Part shown: positions 7,195 through 14,539 of the stretch, one piece after another
How positions within the stretch are numbered: the first letter of the stretch is position 1
Layout of the letters: each line of letters starts with the position of its first letter
Assembly (NCBI GenBank): GCA_945897765.1
Contig: CAMDGP010000007.1
Coordinates: 1 to 25,670, forward strand
Reading direction: 5' to 3'
DNA from: Chitinophaga pinensis
Lineage (GTDB): Bacteria > Bacteroidota > Bacteroidia > Flavobacteriales_D > Crocinitomicaceae
Length of the DNA: 25,670 bases
The notes under the pieces: generated by a model
The model's input: the letters and a program-made list of their open reading frames with translations, nothing else
Database searches by the model: none
What the model was told of the DNA's origin: nothing
Position numbers and translations under genes: made by a program

Positions 7195-8070
7195 TTACAA
7201 AGATAAGTAAGGGATTAATTTCTCAAAGGTTTCGGCATCAATTAATTTTGATTCCTGAATTTCGTTGATGTTGTTGAAATTTGTGCGTTGTGCTCGCATT
7301 TTAATAATTGAGTTCACTTGACTCCAGTTTAGATAAGGGTGATTCTTTAATTCTTCTGGTGTAACAACATTGATTTTGAGTTTTCGAATCTTTGATTTAT
7401 CAATTTCAATTTGTGGAATTAATTTATCATATGTCTCAATAGTCATTTTCCAAACTTCTAAAATTTGTTCTTTGGATGCAAATCCTCCAAGTCTGTCTCG
7501 GTATTTAATTATTTGCTTTGCGAAAAATGGACCTATTCCTTTGAGTTTTTCTAATTCTTCAACGCTTGCAGAATTTATTTCTATTTTTTGAATTTTCTTT
7601 TCTTCAAATACTTTCGGTAAGTATTCCACTTTTAGTCGTTCTGGGTAGAAAGTTGAATCTTTAATCAGTGCATACAATTCATCTGAAATGACAAAAATTC
7701 TCTTCAAATCTTCGTTAGATCGAATACCATTTTTAGTAAATTTCAATAGCACAGCAACTTGTTTTTCAGAAAGACCGAGGTTTATCCAATCTTCAGCTGA
7801 GTAGTCGTTTGGATTAAATTTCTTTGGTGGTGCTGAAAAGCGTTTTTTCTTTTCGTATTGAGTGTAATAATTCCTCTTTTTGTTTTGAAAATTCTTTTTC
7901 GCTTTTTCAAAGGCTTGAACATCTTCCGTTGAAACATCCAAAACAATATCCGAGTTGAATAATTGAGCAATTCGCGGTAAGAAGATTATAATAATCGAAA
8001 AAACAACCAACGCAATGACACCTCTTCTATTTCTTTTTGAAACATATAATGGTTCGTCGTCAATTGCCAT
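7195..8070 (-). CDS. Membrane-anchored helix-hairpin-helix (ComEA-like) protein
   Basis: A 291-residue protein. One N-terminal membrane segment (about 17-35, G-V-I-A-L-V-V-F-S-I-I-I-I-F) follows a basic start (K-R-N-R-R), so the rest should face the periplasm. A charged linker (50-90) precedes two or three helix-hairpin-helix modules. The clearest is at about 165-197: I-N-S-A-S-V-E-E-L-E-K-L-K-G-I-G, then A-K-Q-I-I-K-Y-R and G-G-F, as in ComEA DNA-binding domains. Weaker ones are at about 90-135 and 232-275 (N-V-V-T-P-E-E-L-K). ComEA binds incoming DNA during transformation; a DNA-uptake role is possible but not shown, since no comEC or pilus genes are here. It lies between a permease (15-nt gap) and apt (1-nt gap). 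Confidence 0.85.
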   Translation of the reverse strand: MAIDDEPLYVSKRNRRGVIALVVFSIIIIFLPRIAQLFNSDIVLDVSTEDVQAFEKAKKNFQNKKRNYYTQYEKKKRFSAPPKKFNPNDYSAEDWINLGLSEKQVAVLLKFTKNGIRSNEDLKRIFVISDELYALIKDSTFYPERLKVEYLPKVFEEKKIQKIEINSASVEELEKLKGIGPFFAKQIIKYRDRLGGFASKEQILEVWKMTIETYDKLIPQIEIDKSKIRKLKINVVTPEELKNHPYLNWSQVNSIIKMRAQRTNFNNINEIQESKLIDAETFEKLIPYLSL

Positions 8071-8085
8071 TTTACAAATTCGTAA

Positions 8086-9519
8086 TTAAGTTGATTTTTG
8101 TTTTGCAATATAATAAAACGGGATTCCCAATAAAACAATTAGCAGGCCCATTCCTGCATTTCTGAAATCATAAATTAATAAGTTGACGCAAATTGCCACA
8201 GTTATCAATATGTATAATGCGGGAATAAAAGGATATCCAAAAGCTTTGTAAGGTCGCTCAGTATTTGGTTCTTTTACACGCAAAACAAAGAGTCCAGAAA
8301 TTGTAAGAACATAAAATAATAAAGAGGCAAATGTGCTGTAGACCAACAAATCACCATATTTTCCTGACAAGCATAATGCGCTTGCCCAAATACATTGTAT
8401 CCAAAGTGCTACGTTAGGAACACCATTTTTATTCAATTTCCCTGCCGATTTGAAAAACAAACCATCTTTTGACATTGCATAAAATAATCGTGAGCCCGCT
8501 AAAATAAGTCCATTATTACACCCAAAAGTTGAAATCATTATTAATCCAGCCATTATTAATATTCCGATATCTCCAAAAATAACAGAGGCAGCAGCTGCAC
8601 CAATGCGATCTTCAGATGCAAATAAAATTCCTTGACCAATCGTACTCGTAGCATTTGGGTCACCATTAATTGGAAGAAGAGCAAGGTAGGCTAAATTGGC
8701 AAGGATGTATATAATTGTTACAATGACAGTTCCTAAAAACAGGCTTCGTGGTATATTTTTTTGAGGATCTTTAATTTCTCCAGCAATAAAAGTTACGTTA
8801 TTCCAAGCATCTGAAGAAAAAAGAGAATTAATAATAGTTGCTCCCATTGCTCCCATAAGTGCAAATCCAGTAAGCGGAACTACTTGAATTGTATTCGTTT
8901 CATCAATAAATGTTTTTTTTGCCTCCCACATATTTTGGAAGTTTAAAGCAAAAGTGTTTGATTTTAATCCAATTGATAATCCTAAAATAATTAATGAGAA
9001 AAGTGCGATTAATTTTGCAGAAGTAAATATCAATTGTAACCACTTTCCGTTCTGAATACCACCCGTATTGAGAAAAGTTAAAACAACTATACTACTTATT
9101 GATAAAAGTTGGCTGTAAGTTATTTTCAATCCCTCATTAATTTGAAAAAAGGTTTCATTTAACGAAGGGAAAAAGACGGCTGTATACTTCGAGAAAGCAA
9201 CCGCAACTGCTGCAATAACCCCAGTTTGAATCACCGTAAAAACGGTCCAACCATAAAGAAACGAAGTCATTTCGCCAAAGGCACGTTTAATATAAACATA
9301 TTGTCCACCAGCATTTGGCATCATCCCAGCTAATTCTCCGTAACTTAATGCTGCAAAAATTGTAATTAAACCTGTTAGTAACCAAAGAACGATCATCCAA
9401 CCTGAGGAACCTATATCGCGCATCATTATTGTGGTCACAATAAAAATCCCTGAACCAATCATAGACCCAGCTACAAGGCTTGTGGCATCTGTTAATCCTA
9501 AGGTTCGTTTAAATTCCAT
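8086..9519 (-). CDS. APC-superfamily amino-acid permease (LAT-like)
   Basis: A 477-residue inner-membrane transporter with about 12 hydrophobic helices. The first carries the substrate-binding break G-S-M-I-G-S-G-I-F (17-25), characteristic of APC amino-acid transporters. The loop after TM2, S-Y-G-E-L-A-G-M-M-P-N-A-G-G-Q-Y-V-Y, is typical of the LAT/SLC7-like group, and A-G-E-I-K-D-P-Q-K-N-I-P-R-S is the conserved cytoplasmic motif after TM6. This group exchanges or imports neutral amino acids. Substrate cannot be named from sequence. It is the second of two APC permeases in the unit and overlaps the end of the possible small ORF 9509-9643 by 11 nt, which would allow translational coupling. 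Confidence 0.9.
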   Translation of the reverse strand: MEFKRTLGLTDATSLVAGSMIGSGIFIVTTIMMRDIGSSGWMIVLWLLTGLITIFAALSYGELAGMMPNAGGQYVYIKRAFGEMTSFLYGWTVFTVIQTGVIAAVAVAFSKYTAVFFPSLNETFFQINEGLKITYSQLLSISSIVVLTFLNTGGIQNGKWLQLIFTSAKLIALFSLIILGLSIGLKSNTFALNFQNMWEAKKTFIDETNTIQVVPLTGFALMGAMGATIINSLFSSDAWNNVTFIAGEIKDPQKNIPRSLFLGTVIVTIIYILANLAYLALLPINGDPNATSTIGQGILFASEDRIGAAAASVIFGDIGILIMAGLIMISTFGCNNGLILAGSRLFYAMSKDGLFFKSAGKLNKNGVPNVALWIQCIWASALCLSGKYGDLLVYSTFASLLFYVLTISGLFVLRVKEPNTERPYKAFGYPFIPALYILITVAICVNLLIYDFRNAGMGLLIVLLGIPFYYIAKQKST

Positions 9520-9643
9520 CAGTAAAAATTAGATTTAAATTTCTCCCTTTTGATTCAAGAGAAATTTGTTGGAACTTAAAACCTTTAACATAATAATCAA
9601 TAGGTTCTTTAAAAACGCTTTGAATAAATAGTTTATAAGTCAT
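9509..9643 (-). CDS. Possible small protein of 44 residues between two permeases
   Basis: An ATG at 9643, 22 nt after the stop of the upstream permease, opens a 44-codon frame that ends in TAA overlapping the first 11 nt of the downstream permease. It begins M-T-Y-K-L-F-I-Q-S-V-F-K-E-P and ends N-L-I-F-T-D-G-I. The product is soluble-looking and mixed in charge, with no membrane segment, and I recognise no family. The snug fit (short gap before, overlap after) and ordinary AT-rich codon use resemble real operon genes. Against it, 44 codons is short enough to occur by chance in a 146-nt gap, and part of it coincides with an inverted repeat (9537-9567). It may be a real small protein, a coupling leader, or chance. 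Confidence 0.35.
   Translation of the reverse strand: MTYKLFIQSVFKEPIDYYVKGFKFQQISLESKGRNLNLIFTDGI
9537..9567. repeat. Inverted repeat upstream of the LAT-like permease
   Basis: The arms AAATTTCTC (9537-9545) and GAGAAATTT (9559-9567) are perfect complements over 9 bp around a 13-nt centre, 18 nt from the permease start codon. There is no following T-run, so it is not a standard terminator. It could be an operator, an mRNA hairpin near the start codon, or chance. Confidence 0.4.
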
Positions 9644-9665
9644 AGTAAATTCCGCAGAAAGAATT

Positions 9666-11126
9666 CTATTTCTTGGTTTCTAAGTTACTATTTCTTTTAC
9701 CGTAAAGAAAGTAAACTAAGATTCCGATTGCTAACCAACCTAATGATAATAATTGTGCATCATGACTTAAGTTTATCATTAGATAGGTATTAATTAAAAT
9801 ACCACAAACAGCAATTACAGGTAAGAAAGGCACTTTGAATGTACGCTCTAGTCCAGGTTGTTTTACTCTTAAAATCCAAACAGCAACACAAACCATCGTG
9901 AAAGCAAATAAAGTTCCAAAGCTAGTCATGTCGGATAATTTGTTGATTGGTGTAAAGGCAGCAACAACGGCAATAAAGCCACCTAAAATCATAAGGTTAG
10001 TTCGTGGAGTTCCAGATATGGGGTTAATTTTAGAAAAAACAGACGGGATAAGTCCATCTTTAGACATTCCAAGGAAAATTCTAGATTGACCCATAATCAT
10101 AACCATTAATACTGAAATTAAACCAATAGTTGCAGCAATTGTAATGATATATCCAGCCCAAGCTTGTCCTGCAATATCGAAGGCATAAGCAACTGGAGCT
10201 TTGATTGCCTCTGGATATTTCCCCATTGGATTAAAATCTTGATAATTCATCATTCCTGTTAATACTAATGAAACTAAGATATACAATACTGTACAAACTA
10301 ATAATGAAACAATAATTGCAAACGGTACGTCTTTTTTAGGATTTATTGCTTCTCCAGCTTGAGTAGAAACGGCATCGAATCCAACATAAGCAAAGAAAAT
10401 CGCTGCTGCACCAGAAACAATTCCTCCAAAACCATAAGCCTGATGAGTTCCTGCTTTATCAACTATTTGAGCTACAGGAGGAATAAAAGGATTCCAATTA
10501 TCAACATTAATGAAAAAGGCACCCGCAATAACAACAAAAATTACAGCGGAAACTTTTAGAATTACAATGAAGTTATTAGCATTTGCAGCACTTTTTGTGC
10601 CTTTAATCAATATTGCAATAACAAATATGACAATCAAAAAGGCAGGTAAATTCATTGAAAAACCGTCACCAGCGTAACTTGCAGGGTCGGTTGTTAGCCA
10701 ATCAGGGAGTTTTATTCCGAACATTTTAAGCAATTTGTTAAAATATCCTGACCAAGAAACAGCAACAGTCATTGAACCCATTGCATATTCTAAAATTAAT
10801 CCCCAACCTATAATCCACGCAAAAATTTCTCCGATTGTTCCATAAGCATAAGCATAAGCTGAGCCTTCAACAGGTAAGATAGAAGCAAATTCAGAGTAAC
10901 ATAGTGCTGCAAAAACGCAAGCGGTTCCAGCAATTATGAATGATAATGCTAAAGCTGGTCCAGCGTGATAATACGCGCCAGTTCCAGTTAAAACAAAAAT
11001 TCCTCCTCCAATTATTGCCCCAATACCAATGGCTGTTAAGCTCCATTTACCTAAAACGCGCTTTAACTCACTTTTTTTCATATCTGCTTCAAAAGCTGAT
11101 ACTGGTTTTATTCTCCAAATTGACAT
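9666..11126 (-). CDS. APC-superfamily permease, cationic amino-acid transporter (CAT/YfnA) type
   Basis: A 486-residue polytopic membrane protein. The N-terminus M-S-I-W-R-I-K-P-V-S-A-F followed by K-K-S-E-L-K-R-V-L-G-K-W-S-L-T is the conserved cytoplasmic tail of CAT/YfnA permeases, and TM1 has G-I-G-A-I-I-G-G-G-I-F-V-L-T-G with the helix break of the APC fold. Other family marks are S-E-F-A-S-I-L-P-V-E-G-S-A-Y-A-Y and A-F-F-I-N-V-D-N-W-N-P-F-I-P-P. About 12 or more helices fill the remainder. Likely an importer of amino acids with proton or exchange coupling; cationic specificity is a family label, not proven here. It is the first gene of its unit, has its own promoter (11146-11175), and leads to the small ORF and the second permease. 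Confidence 0.92.
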   Translation of the reverse strand: MSIWRIKPVSAFEADMKKSELKRVLGKWSLTAIGIGAIIGGGIFVLTGTGAYYHAGPALALSFIIAGTACVFAALCYSEFASILPVEGSAYAYAYGTIGEIFAWIIGWGLILEYAMGSMTVAVSWSGYFNKLLKMFGIKLPDWLTTDPASYAGDGFSMNLPAFLIVIFVIAILIKGTKSAANANNFIVILKVSAVIFVVIAGAFFINVDNWNPFIPPVAQIVDKAGTHQAYGFGGIVSGAAAIFFAYVGFDAVSTQAGEAINPKKDVPFAIIVSLLVCTVLYILVSLVLTGMMNYQDFNPMGKYPEAIKAPVAYAFDIAGQAWAGYIITIAATIGLISVLMVMIMGQSRIFLGMSKDGLIPSVFSKINPISGTPRTNLMILGGFIAVVAAFTPINKLSDMTSFGTLFAFTMVCVAVWILRVKQPGLERTFKVPFLPVIAVCGILINTYLMINLSHDAQLLSLGWLAIGILVYFLYGKRNSNLETKK

Positions 11127-11145
11127 ACTGCTATTTTAATTTTAA

Positions 11146-11175
11146 CAAATATATAATTTTAACTAGAAATAACAA
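11146..11175 (-). promoter_or_regulatory. Promoter of the permease-HhH-apt unit
   Basis: On the minus strand TTG (11175-11173) and TATATTTG (11153-11146) are separated by exactly 19 nt, a very good Bacteroidota -33/-7 match. Transcription should start near 11139, about 13 nt before the CAT-like permease ATG at 11126. Confidence 0.75.
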
Positions 11176-11203
11176 CAAAAAGGACAATTTGGAAATAAGT
11201 TTG

Positions 11204-12085
11204 CTAAATCAAACGGAGTGTTTCTTCTAAAGTCTTTGGATTATAACCTAATTCATTTCGCGATTTCGTTAAATCAAATCCTGTTCTTGGAGGACGTTTT
11301 GCAGGTTGATTCAAAGTTGAACTATCTGTTTTTGTTAAACTTTCAGTCGATAATTTATAGAAGTTAGCTACTCGTTCAACAATAGAATAAATTGACAAAG
11401 TTTCCGGACCCGAAATATGATAAATTCCTGTTTTATTCAATTCACAAATTCGTAAACAAGCCCATGCTAAATCATCAGCCCAAGTTGGTGCACGGAATTG
11501 ATCGTCAATAATATTCATCTCTTGTCCTTTACCAAGCGCTTCTTTTGCCCAACAAATTATATTGTTTCTTGATAGATTATTTCCAATTCCATAAACAATT
11601 ATGGTGCGAACAATTGAAGAATTTCTATAATCAGCTTTTAATAAAATCGCTTCACCATCAACTTTGGATTTTGCATAAACGCTCAAAGGATTTGGTTCAT
11701 CTGTTTCTTTGTAGTTTCCTTTTTCGCCATCAAAAATGAAATCAGTCGAAAGTAATTGAAAATGTGCATTTATTTTTTGTGATGCTTCAAATAAGTAACG
11801 TGTAGCGGTCACATTTACTAATTCACATTCTTCAGGATTTAATTCACATGAATCAACATTTGTAATCGCGGCTGTATGAATGACATGGGTTGGCTGAAAA
11901 TCAGTAAATACAAATGCAATATCATCTTCTTTGCAAATATCTAAAGATTGATAATTTTCAGTTGGACAATCAGAATTTCTATTTTCTCCTTTTGAGGTTG
12001 CCAAAAATGTAATTCCTTTTTTTTGTGCTTGTCGAACGATTTTTTGTCCTAATAGACCATTGCTTCCTGTGATTAAAATTTTCAT
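11204..12085 (-). CDS. RmlD-like dTDP-4-dehydrorhamnose reductase / NAD-dependent sugar-nucleotide reductase
   Basis: A 293-residue extended short-chain dehydrogenase of the RmlD type. It begins M-K-I-L-I-T-G-S-N-G-L-L-G-Q with the NAD(P)-binding G-x-x-G-x-x-G at 7-13. It has H-T-A-A-I-T-N-V-D-S-C-E (70-81), the S-T-D-F-I-F-D-G strand (113-120) and the catalytic Y137-A-K-S-K141, followed by R-T-I-I-V-Y-G (160-166) and R-A-P-T-W-A-D-D-L (198-206). RmlD makes dTDP-L-rhamnose, but the other rml genes are absent here, so the substrate is open. A longer reading begins 15 codons upstream, but those codons lie inside the channel gene and lack family resemblance; the ATG at 12085 places the glycine motif correctly. 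It starts 1 nt after the channel gene's stop. Confidence 0.87.
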   Translation of the reverse strand: MKILITGSNGLLGQKIVRQAQKKGITFLATSKGENRNSDCPTENYQSLDICKEDDIAFVFTDFQPTHVIHTAAITNVDSCELNPEECELVNVTATRYLFEASQKINAHFQLLSTDFIFDGEKGNYKETDEPNPLSVYAKSKVDGEAILLKADYRNSSIVRTIIVYGIGNNLSRNNIICWAKEALGKGQEMNIIDDQFRAPTWADDLAWACLRICELNKTGIYHISGPETLSIYSIVERVANFYKLSTESLTKTDSSTLNQPAKRPPRTGFDLTKSRNELGYNPKTLEETLRLI

Positions 12086-12086
12086 T

Positions 12087-13109
12087 TTATTTTTTTGTAG
12101 TGAGGTTGAATAATTTATTGACGTTTTCAATTTCTATTGAATTACCAAGAACTAAAAGAGAAGAATGTTCTTCAATTAAAGTATTGTCAGCTGGATTGAT
12201 TACAAATTCTCCATTTTTGGATTTAAAACCGATAACAGTAGCTCCCGTTAGCTTCTTTATATTTAGTTGTTCCAGTGTTTTATCTTGATAAATAATCGGT
12301 AGTTCTTCGAATGAAATGGATTCAATGTTTGTCCCATCTTGTTTAATCGTACGAATTTGATCTAAGAAATCGATAACTACAGGGGAAGAAACAATTGAAG
12401 CCATGTGTGTTCCTCCAATCGAGTCGGGCATAATGACGTGGTCGGCTCCAGCATATTTCATTTTATCAATAGAACTTTTCTTAGAAGCTCGTGTAATAAT
12501 TTGAAAAGATTTGTTTTTTTCACGCGCTGATAATACGATAAACAGATTATCGGTATCATTCGGTAAACATGCAACAATAGTTCTAGCAGTTCTAACCCCA
12601 GCTTTTTCAAGAATTTCATCGTTGGTAGCATCGCCATTTATTAGAATGACATTTTCTTCTGCAATACGATCTAAATTACCTTAAATTACAACAACATTAA
12701 ATCCATCAGCAATCAAATCTTTTACAACTTGGTTTCCTACTCGACCTAGTCCACAAACAATAACGTGATTTTTCATTCCTGACATCAATTTAATAGTGCG
12801 ATAATTTTTTAAATTTTTTCCTAATTCACCTGATGCAACTAATGAAGTCACTAATGAAATAAGGTAGGTAAAAGTACCGAAAGTACTCAAAATAAGCACA
12901 ACTGTGAATAATCTTCCATAAGATGAAAGTTCATGAACTTCACCAAAACCTACGGTAGTTATGGTGATAACAGTCATATAAAAGGAATCAAAAAATGACC
13001 AATTTTCAATAAGCATAAAACCACTAATACCAAAAATAAAGATGAAAATTAGGGCAAAAGCAACCAAGTAAAATTTACGGAAAACACTAAAATGGCTTAT
13101 AGTTCCCAT
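12087..13109 (-). pseudogene. Two-helix K+ channel with RCK (TrkA-N/TrkA-C) domain, interrupted by an in-frame TAA
   Basis: The frame spans 340 codons but has a TAA at 12681-12683 (codon 143). Residues 1-100 form two membrane helices around a pore loop with the K+ filter T-V-G-F-G-E (52-57), as in Ion_trans_2 channels. Residues 115-142 start a TrkA-N Rossmann domain: H-V-I-V-C-G-L-G-R-V-G (115-125), then N-V-V-V-I, at which point TAA replaces the acidic residue that normally binds NAD ribose. The same frame continues N-L-D-R-I-A-E-E-N-V-I-L-I-N-G-D-A-T, a proper TrkA-N continuation, and ends with a TrkA-C domain (about 260-340). No ATG, GTG or TTG occurs in the 73 codons after the TAA until M at 12461, so re-initiation would make only the end. 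No frameshift is needed: one base change (for example GAA to TAA) explains it. It could be a recent pseudogene, a sequencing error, or readthrough. The 5' end overlaps the PspC gene by 13 nt. Confidence 0.85.
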
Positions 13110-13336
13110 ATTGATTTTTTACGCTTTGGTTGAAAAGTAAAATAATGTTTATGTTCTAAAATCCAAGCCATGATTAAATACAATAAAACAGGTGAGCCTA
13201 AAGCGACGAAAGAAAAATAAATAAATCCAAGTCGTACTTTGGAGCTATTGATTCCAAGTTTTCTTGCCCACCAAGCACAAACCCCAAAAGATTGCATTTC
13301 GAAGAAAAAGACGATTTTTTGTAAAAATCTTTTCAT
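13097..13336 (-). CDS. Small PspC-domain membrane protein
   Basis: A 79-residue protein with the PspC core: G-V-C-A-W-W-A-R-K-L-G-I-N-S-S-K-V-R-L (18-36), where the family usually has GVCaGlA.y.gid...vRl, then a hydrophobic helix of about 20 residues (G-S-P-V-L-L-Y-L-I-M-A-W-I-L) and a short basic tail. PspC domains are found in envelope-stress and membrane-integrity proteins; here there is no PspA or PspB and no other domain, so function is open. Its ATG overlaps the DUF2851 stop in an ATGA arrangement, and its 3' end overlaps the channel gene by 13 nt, so the genes are translated as a coupled set. Confidence 0.8.
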   Translation of the reverse strand: MKRFLQKIVFFFEMQSFGVCAWWARKLGINSSKVRLGFIYFSFVALGSPVLLYLIMAWILEHKHYFTFQPKRKKSIWEL

Positions 13337-14475
13337 GGATTCAAAATTTTAATTCCAACAGAGCAACTTAAGCATTGTTTTCGAGCACAAAATTGCTGAT
13401 AAATTTCCAAAGCTGCTTGCGAATCAAAGGCAGATTTAAAAATAACATTTATGTTTTTCCACTTTTTAACAAATACATTAGACTCAGCTGGGAGATTTTT
13501 CAAAATTGAAATTGCCTGATCTTGATGATTTCCAGTTATTAATTCGTTTATGGTTAATTTGTATAAAAATGGAGTGATTGCATTTATAAGGAAATTATTA
13601 AAAAGAGATTTGTCATAAATTCCGTTTTGTTTGAAGATCGTTTCAAATTTACTGATCATTTCTTTTGGTTTTAACTCAAAAACTTCAGGTTCAAATTCAA
13701 AATTGAATAGGAAAACCGCAAATTGTTCAACGCGTTTAGGAACATTGGAAACTGAACGAAATCCTTTTGTTTTCCATTGAATTCTTAAATGACTTTCATC
13801 GGAAAAAGCGAAAAATTTTAATCTACTAACAAATTCGTCCAAACTAAATTTATGCAACGTTTCCCAATCAATTAAATTTAAGAGTTGTTCAAAAGGTTGT
13901 TGATTTAGATTTGAACCAAAAGCCCTTGCTACAAATTTTAGAAATATCAATTTCAAATCTCCCTCTTCTGTTGTTTGGAAGTAAGAATCTTTTCTGTTCA
14001 GTCTATTTATGATTGATCTGTTTTTCATATTTTCCCAATATTCAATTGGAATGGTGTGAAATAAGTTTTCACACGGAATACTTGACTTGTTTTTTTGTAA
14101 AAATTGATATTGTTTAAAATGATTTAAATCAATCCACGATTTAAGTTCAAGTGTAGGTAAAACCCGACCGTTTTGAATAATTTCACTGTCGGAATTATAA
14201 ACGACGTGTAAGATTACATTGTTGTAATTTGCATCTAGATGATGCTTGTGTTTGTACCAATCTGAAGCATTAATGTGCATTTCAATTGAACCGAACCATG
14301 TTAACTCATCGAGCAAAATTGAACCATTTTTAAAATCAGGTCCATTCTCAAATTCGTTGTAACTCCCAAAGTCTAATAATGAAAGGCTCCTACCATCCGC
14401 CAACTGCATAAGGTGAATTGGTAAGCGTTTCATTTTCCATAAATAGTGGAGGTAAAATTCATTCATAAGTTTCAT
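13333..14475 (-). CDS. DUF2851 family protein
   Basis: A 380-residue cytoplasmic protein of DUF2851, a family typical of Bacteroidota with no known function. Recognisable parts are the start F-Y-L-H-Y-L-W-K-M-K-R-L, then G-P-D-F-K-N-G-S-I-L-L-D-E-L-T-W-F-G-S-I-E-M-H-I (43-66), S-D-W-Y-K-H-K-H-H-L-D-A-N-Y-N-N-V-I-L-H-V-V (68-89), and a Cys-rich end C-A-R-K-Q-C-L-S-C-S. The conserved H/D/E-rich N-terminal patch suggests a possible metal or nuclease-like site; that is inference. The start may be 14475 or the ATG three codons later (14466); both lie in a hairpin (14461-14488). Family members usually begin close to the F-x-x-Y-L-W motif, which slightly favours 14466. It is the first gene of the DUF2851-PspC-channel-RmlD set. 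Confidence 0.88.
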   Translation of the reverse strand: MKLMNEFYLHYLWKMKRLPIHLMQLADGRSLSLLDFGSYNEFENGPDFKNGSILLDELTWFGSIEMHINASDWYKHKHHLDANYNNVILHVVYNSDSEIIQNGRVLPTLELKSWIDLNHFKQYQFLQKNKSSIPCENLFHTIPIEYWENMKNRSIINRLNRKDSYFQTTEEGDLKLIFLKFVARAFGSNLNQQPFEQLLNLIDWETLHKFSLDEFVSRLKFFAFSDESHLRIQWKTKGFRSVSNVPKRVEQFAVFLFNFEFEPEVFELKPKEMISKFETIFKQNGIYDKSLFNNFLINAITPFLYKLTINELITGNHQDQAISILKNLPAESNVFVKKWKNINVIFKSAFDSQAALEIYQQFCARKQCLSCSVGIKILNP

Positions 14476-14488
14476 TTCTCTTATGAAT
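14461..14488. repeat. Inverted repeat spanning the DUF2851 start codons
   Basis: ATTCATAAG (14461-14469) and CTTATGAAT (14480-14488) are perfect 9-bp complements around a 10-nt loop. On the transcript one candidate ATG (14475) is in the loop and the other (14466) in the 3' arm, so the hairpin could mask translation initiation. The 11-mer TTCATAAGTTT recurs at 14520-14530. Confidence 0.5.
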
Positions 14489-14493
14489 ATAAC

Positions 14494-14521
14494 AAAAAAA
14501 AGCGTCCCGAAGAACGCTTTT
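14494..14521 (-). terminator. Terminator after the PorE-like OmpA gene
   Basis: On the minus strand AAAAGCGT (14521-14514) pairs with ACGCTTTT (14505-14498) around an 8-nt loop (TCTTCGGG), followed by further Ts to 14494. It lies 18 nt past the OmpA-family stop codon and separates it from DUF2851. Confidence 0.85.
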
Positions 14522-14539
14522 CATAAGTTTTAATTGTGA

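Noticed and set aside
12086..12130. A 15-residue longer N-terminus for the RmlD-like reductase
   Set aside because: Those codons lie inside the end of the channel gene, and the glycine-rich NAD motif normally begins within the first 10 residues, as it does from 12085.
12087..12461. A separate 124-residue TrkA-C protein
   Set aside because: The same frame continues upstream without interruption to the TAA at 12681 and encodes the rest of the TrkA-N domain, so the ATG at 12461 is an internal Met of the broken channel gene.
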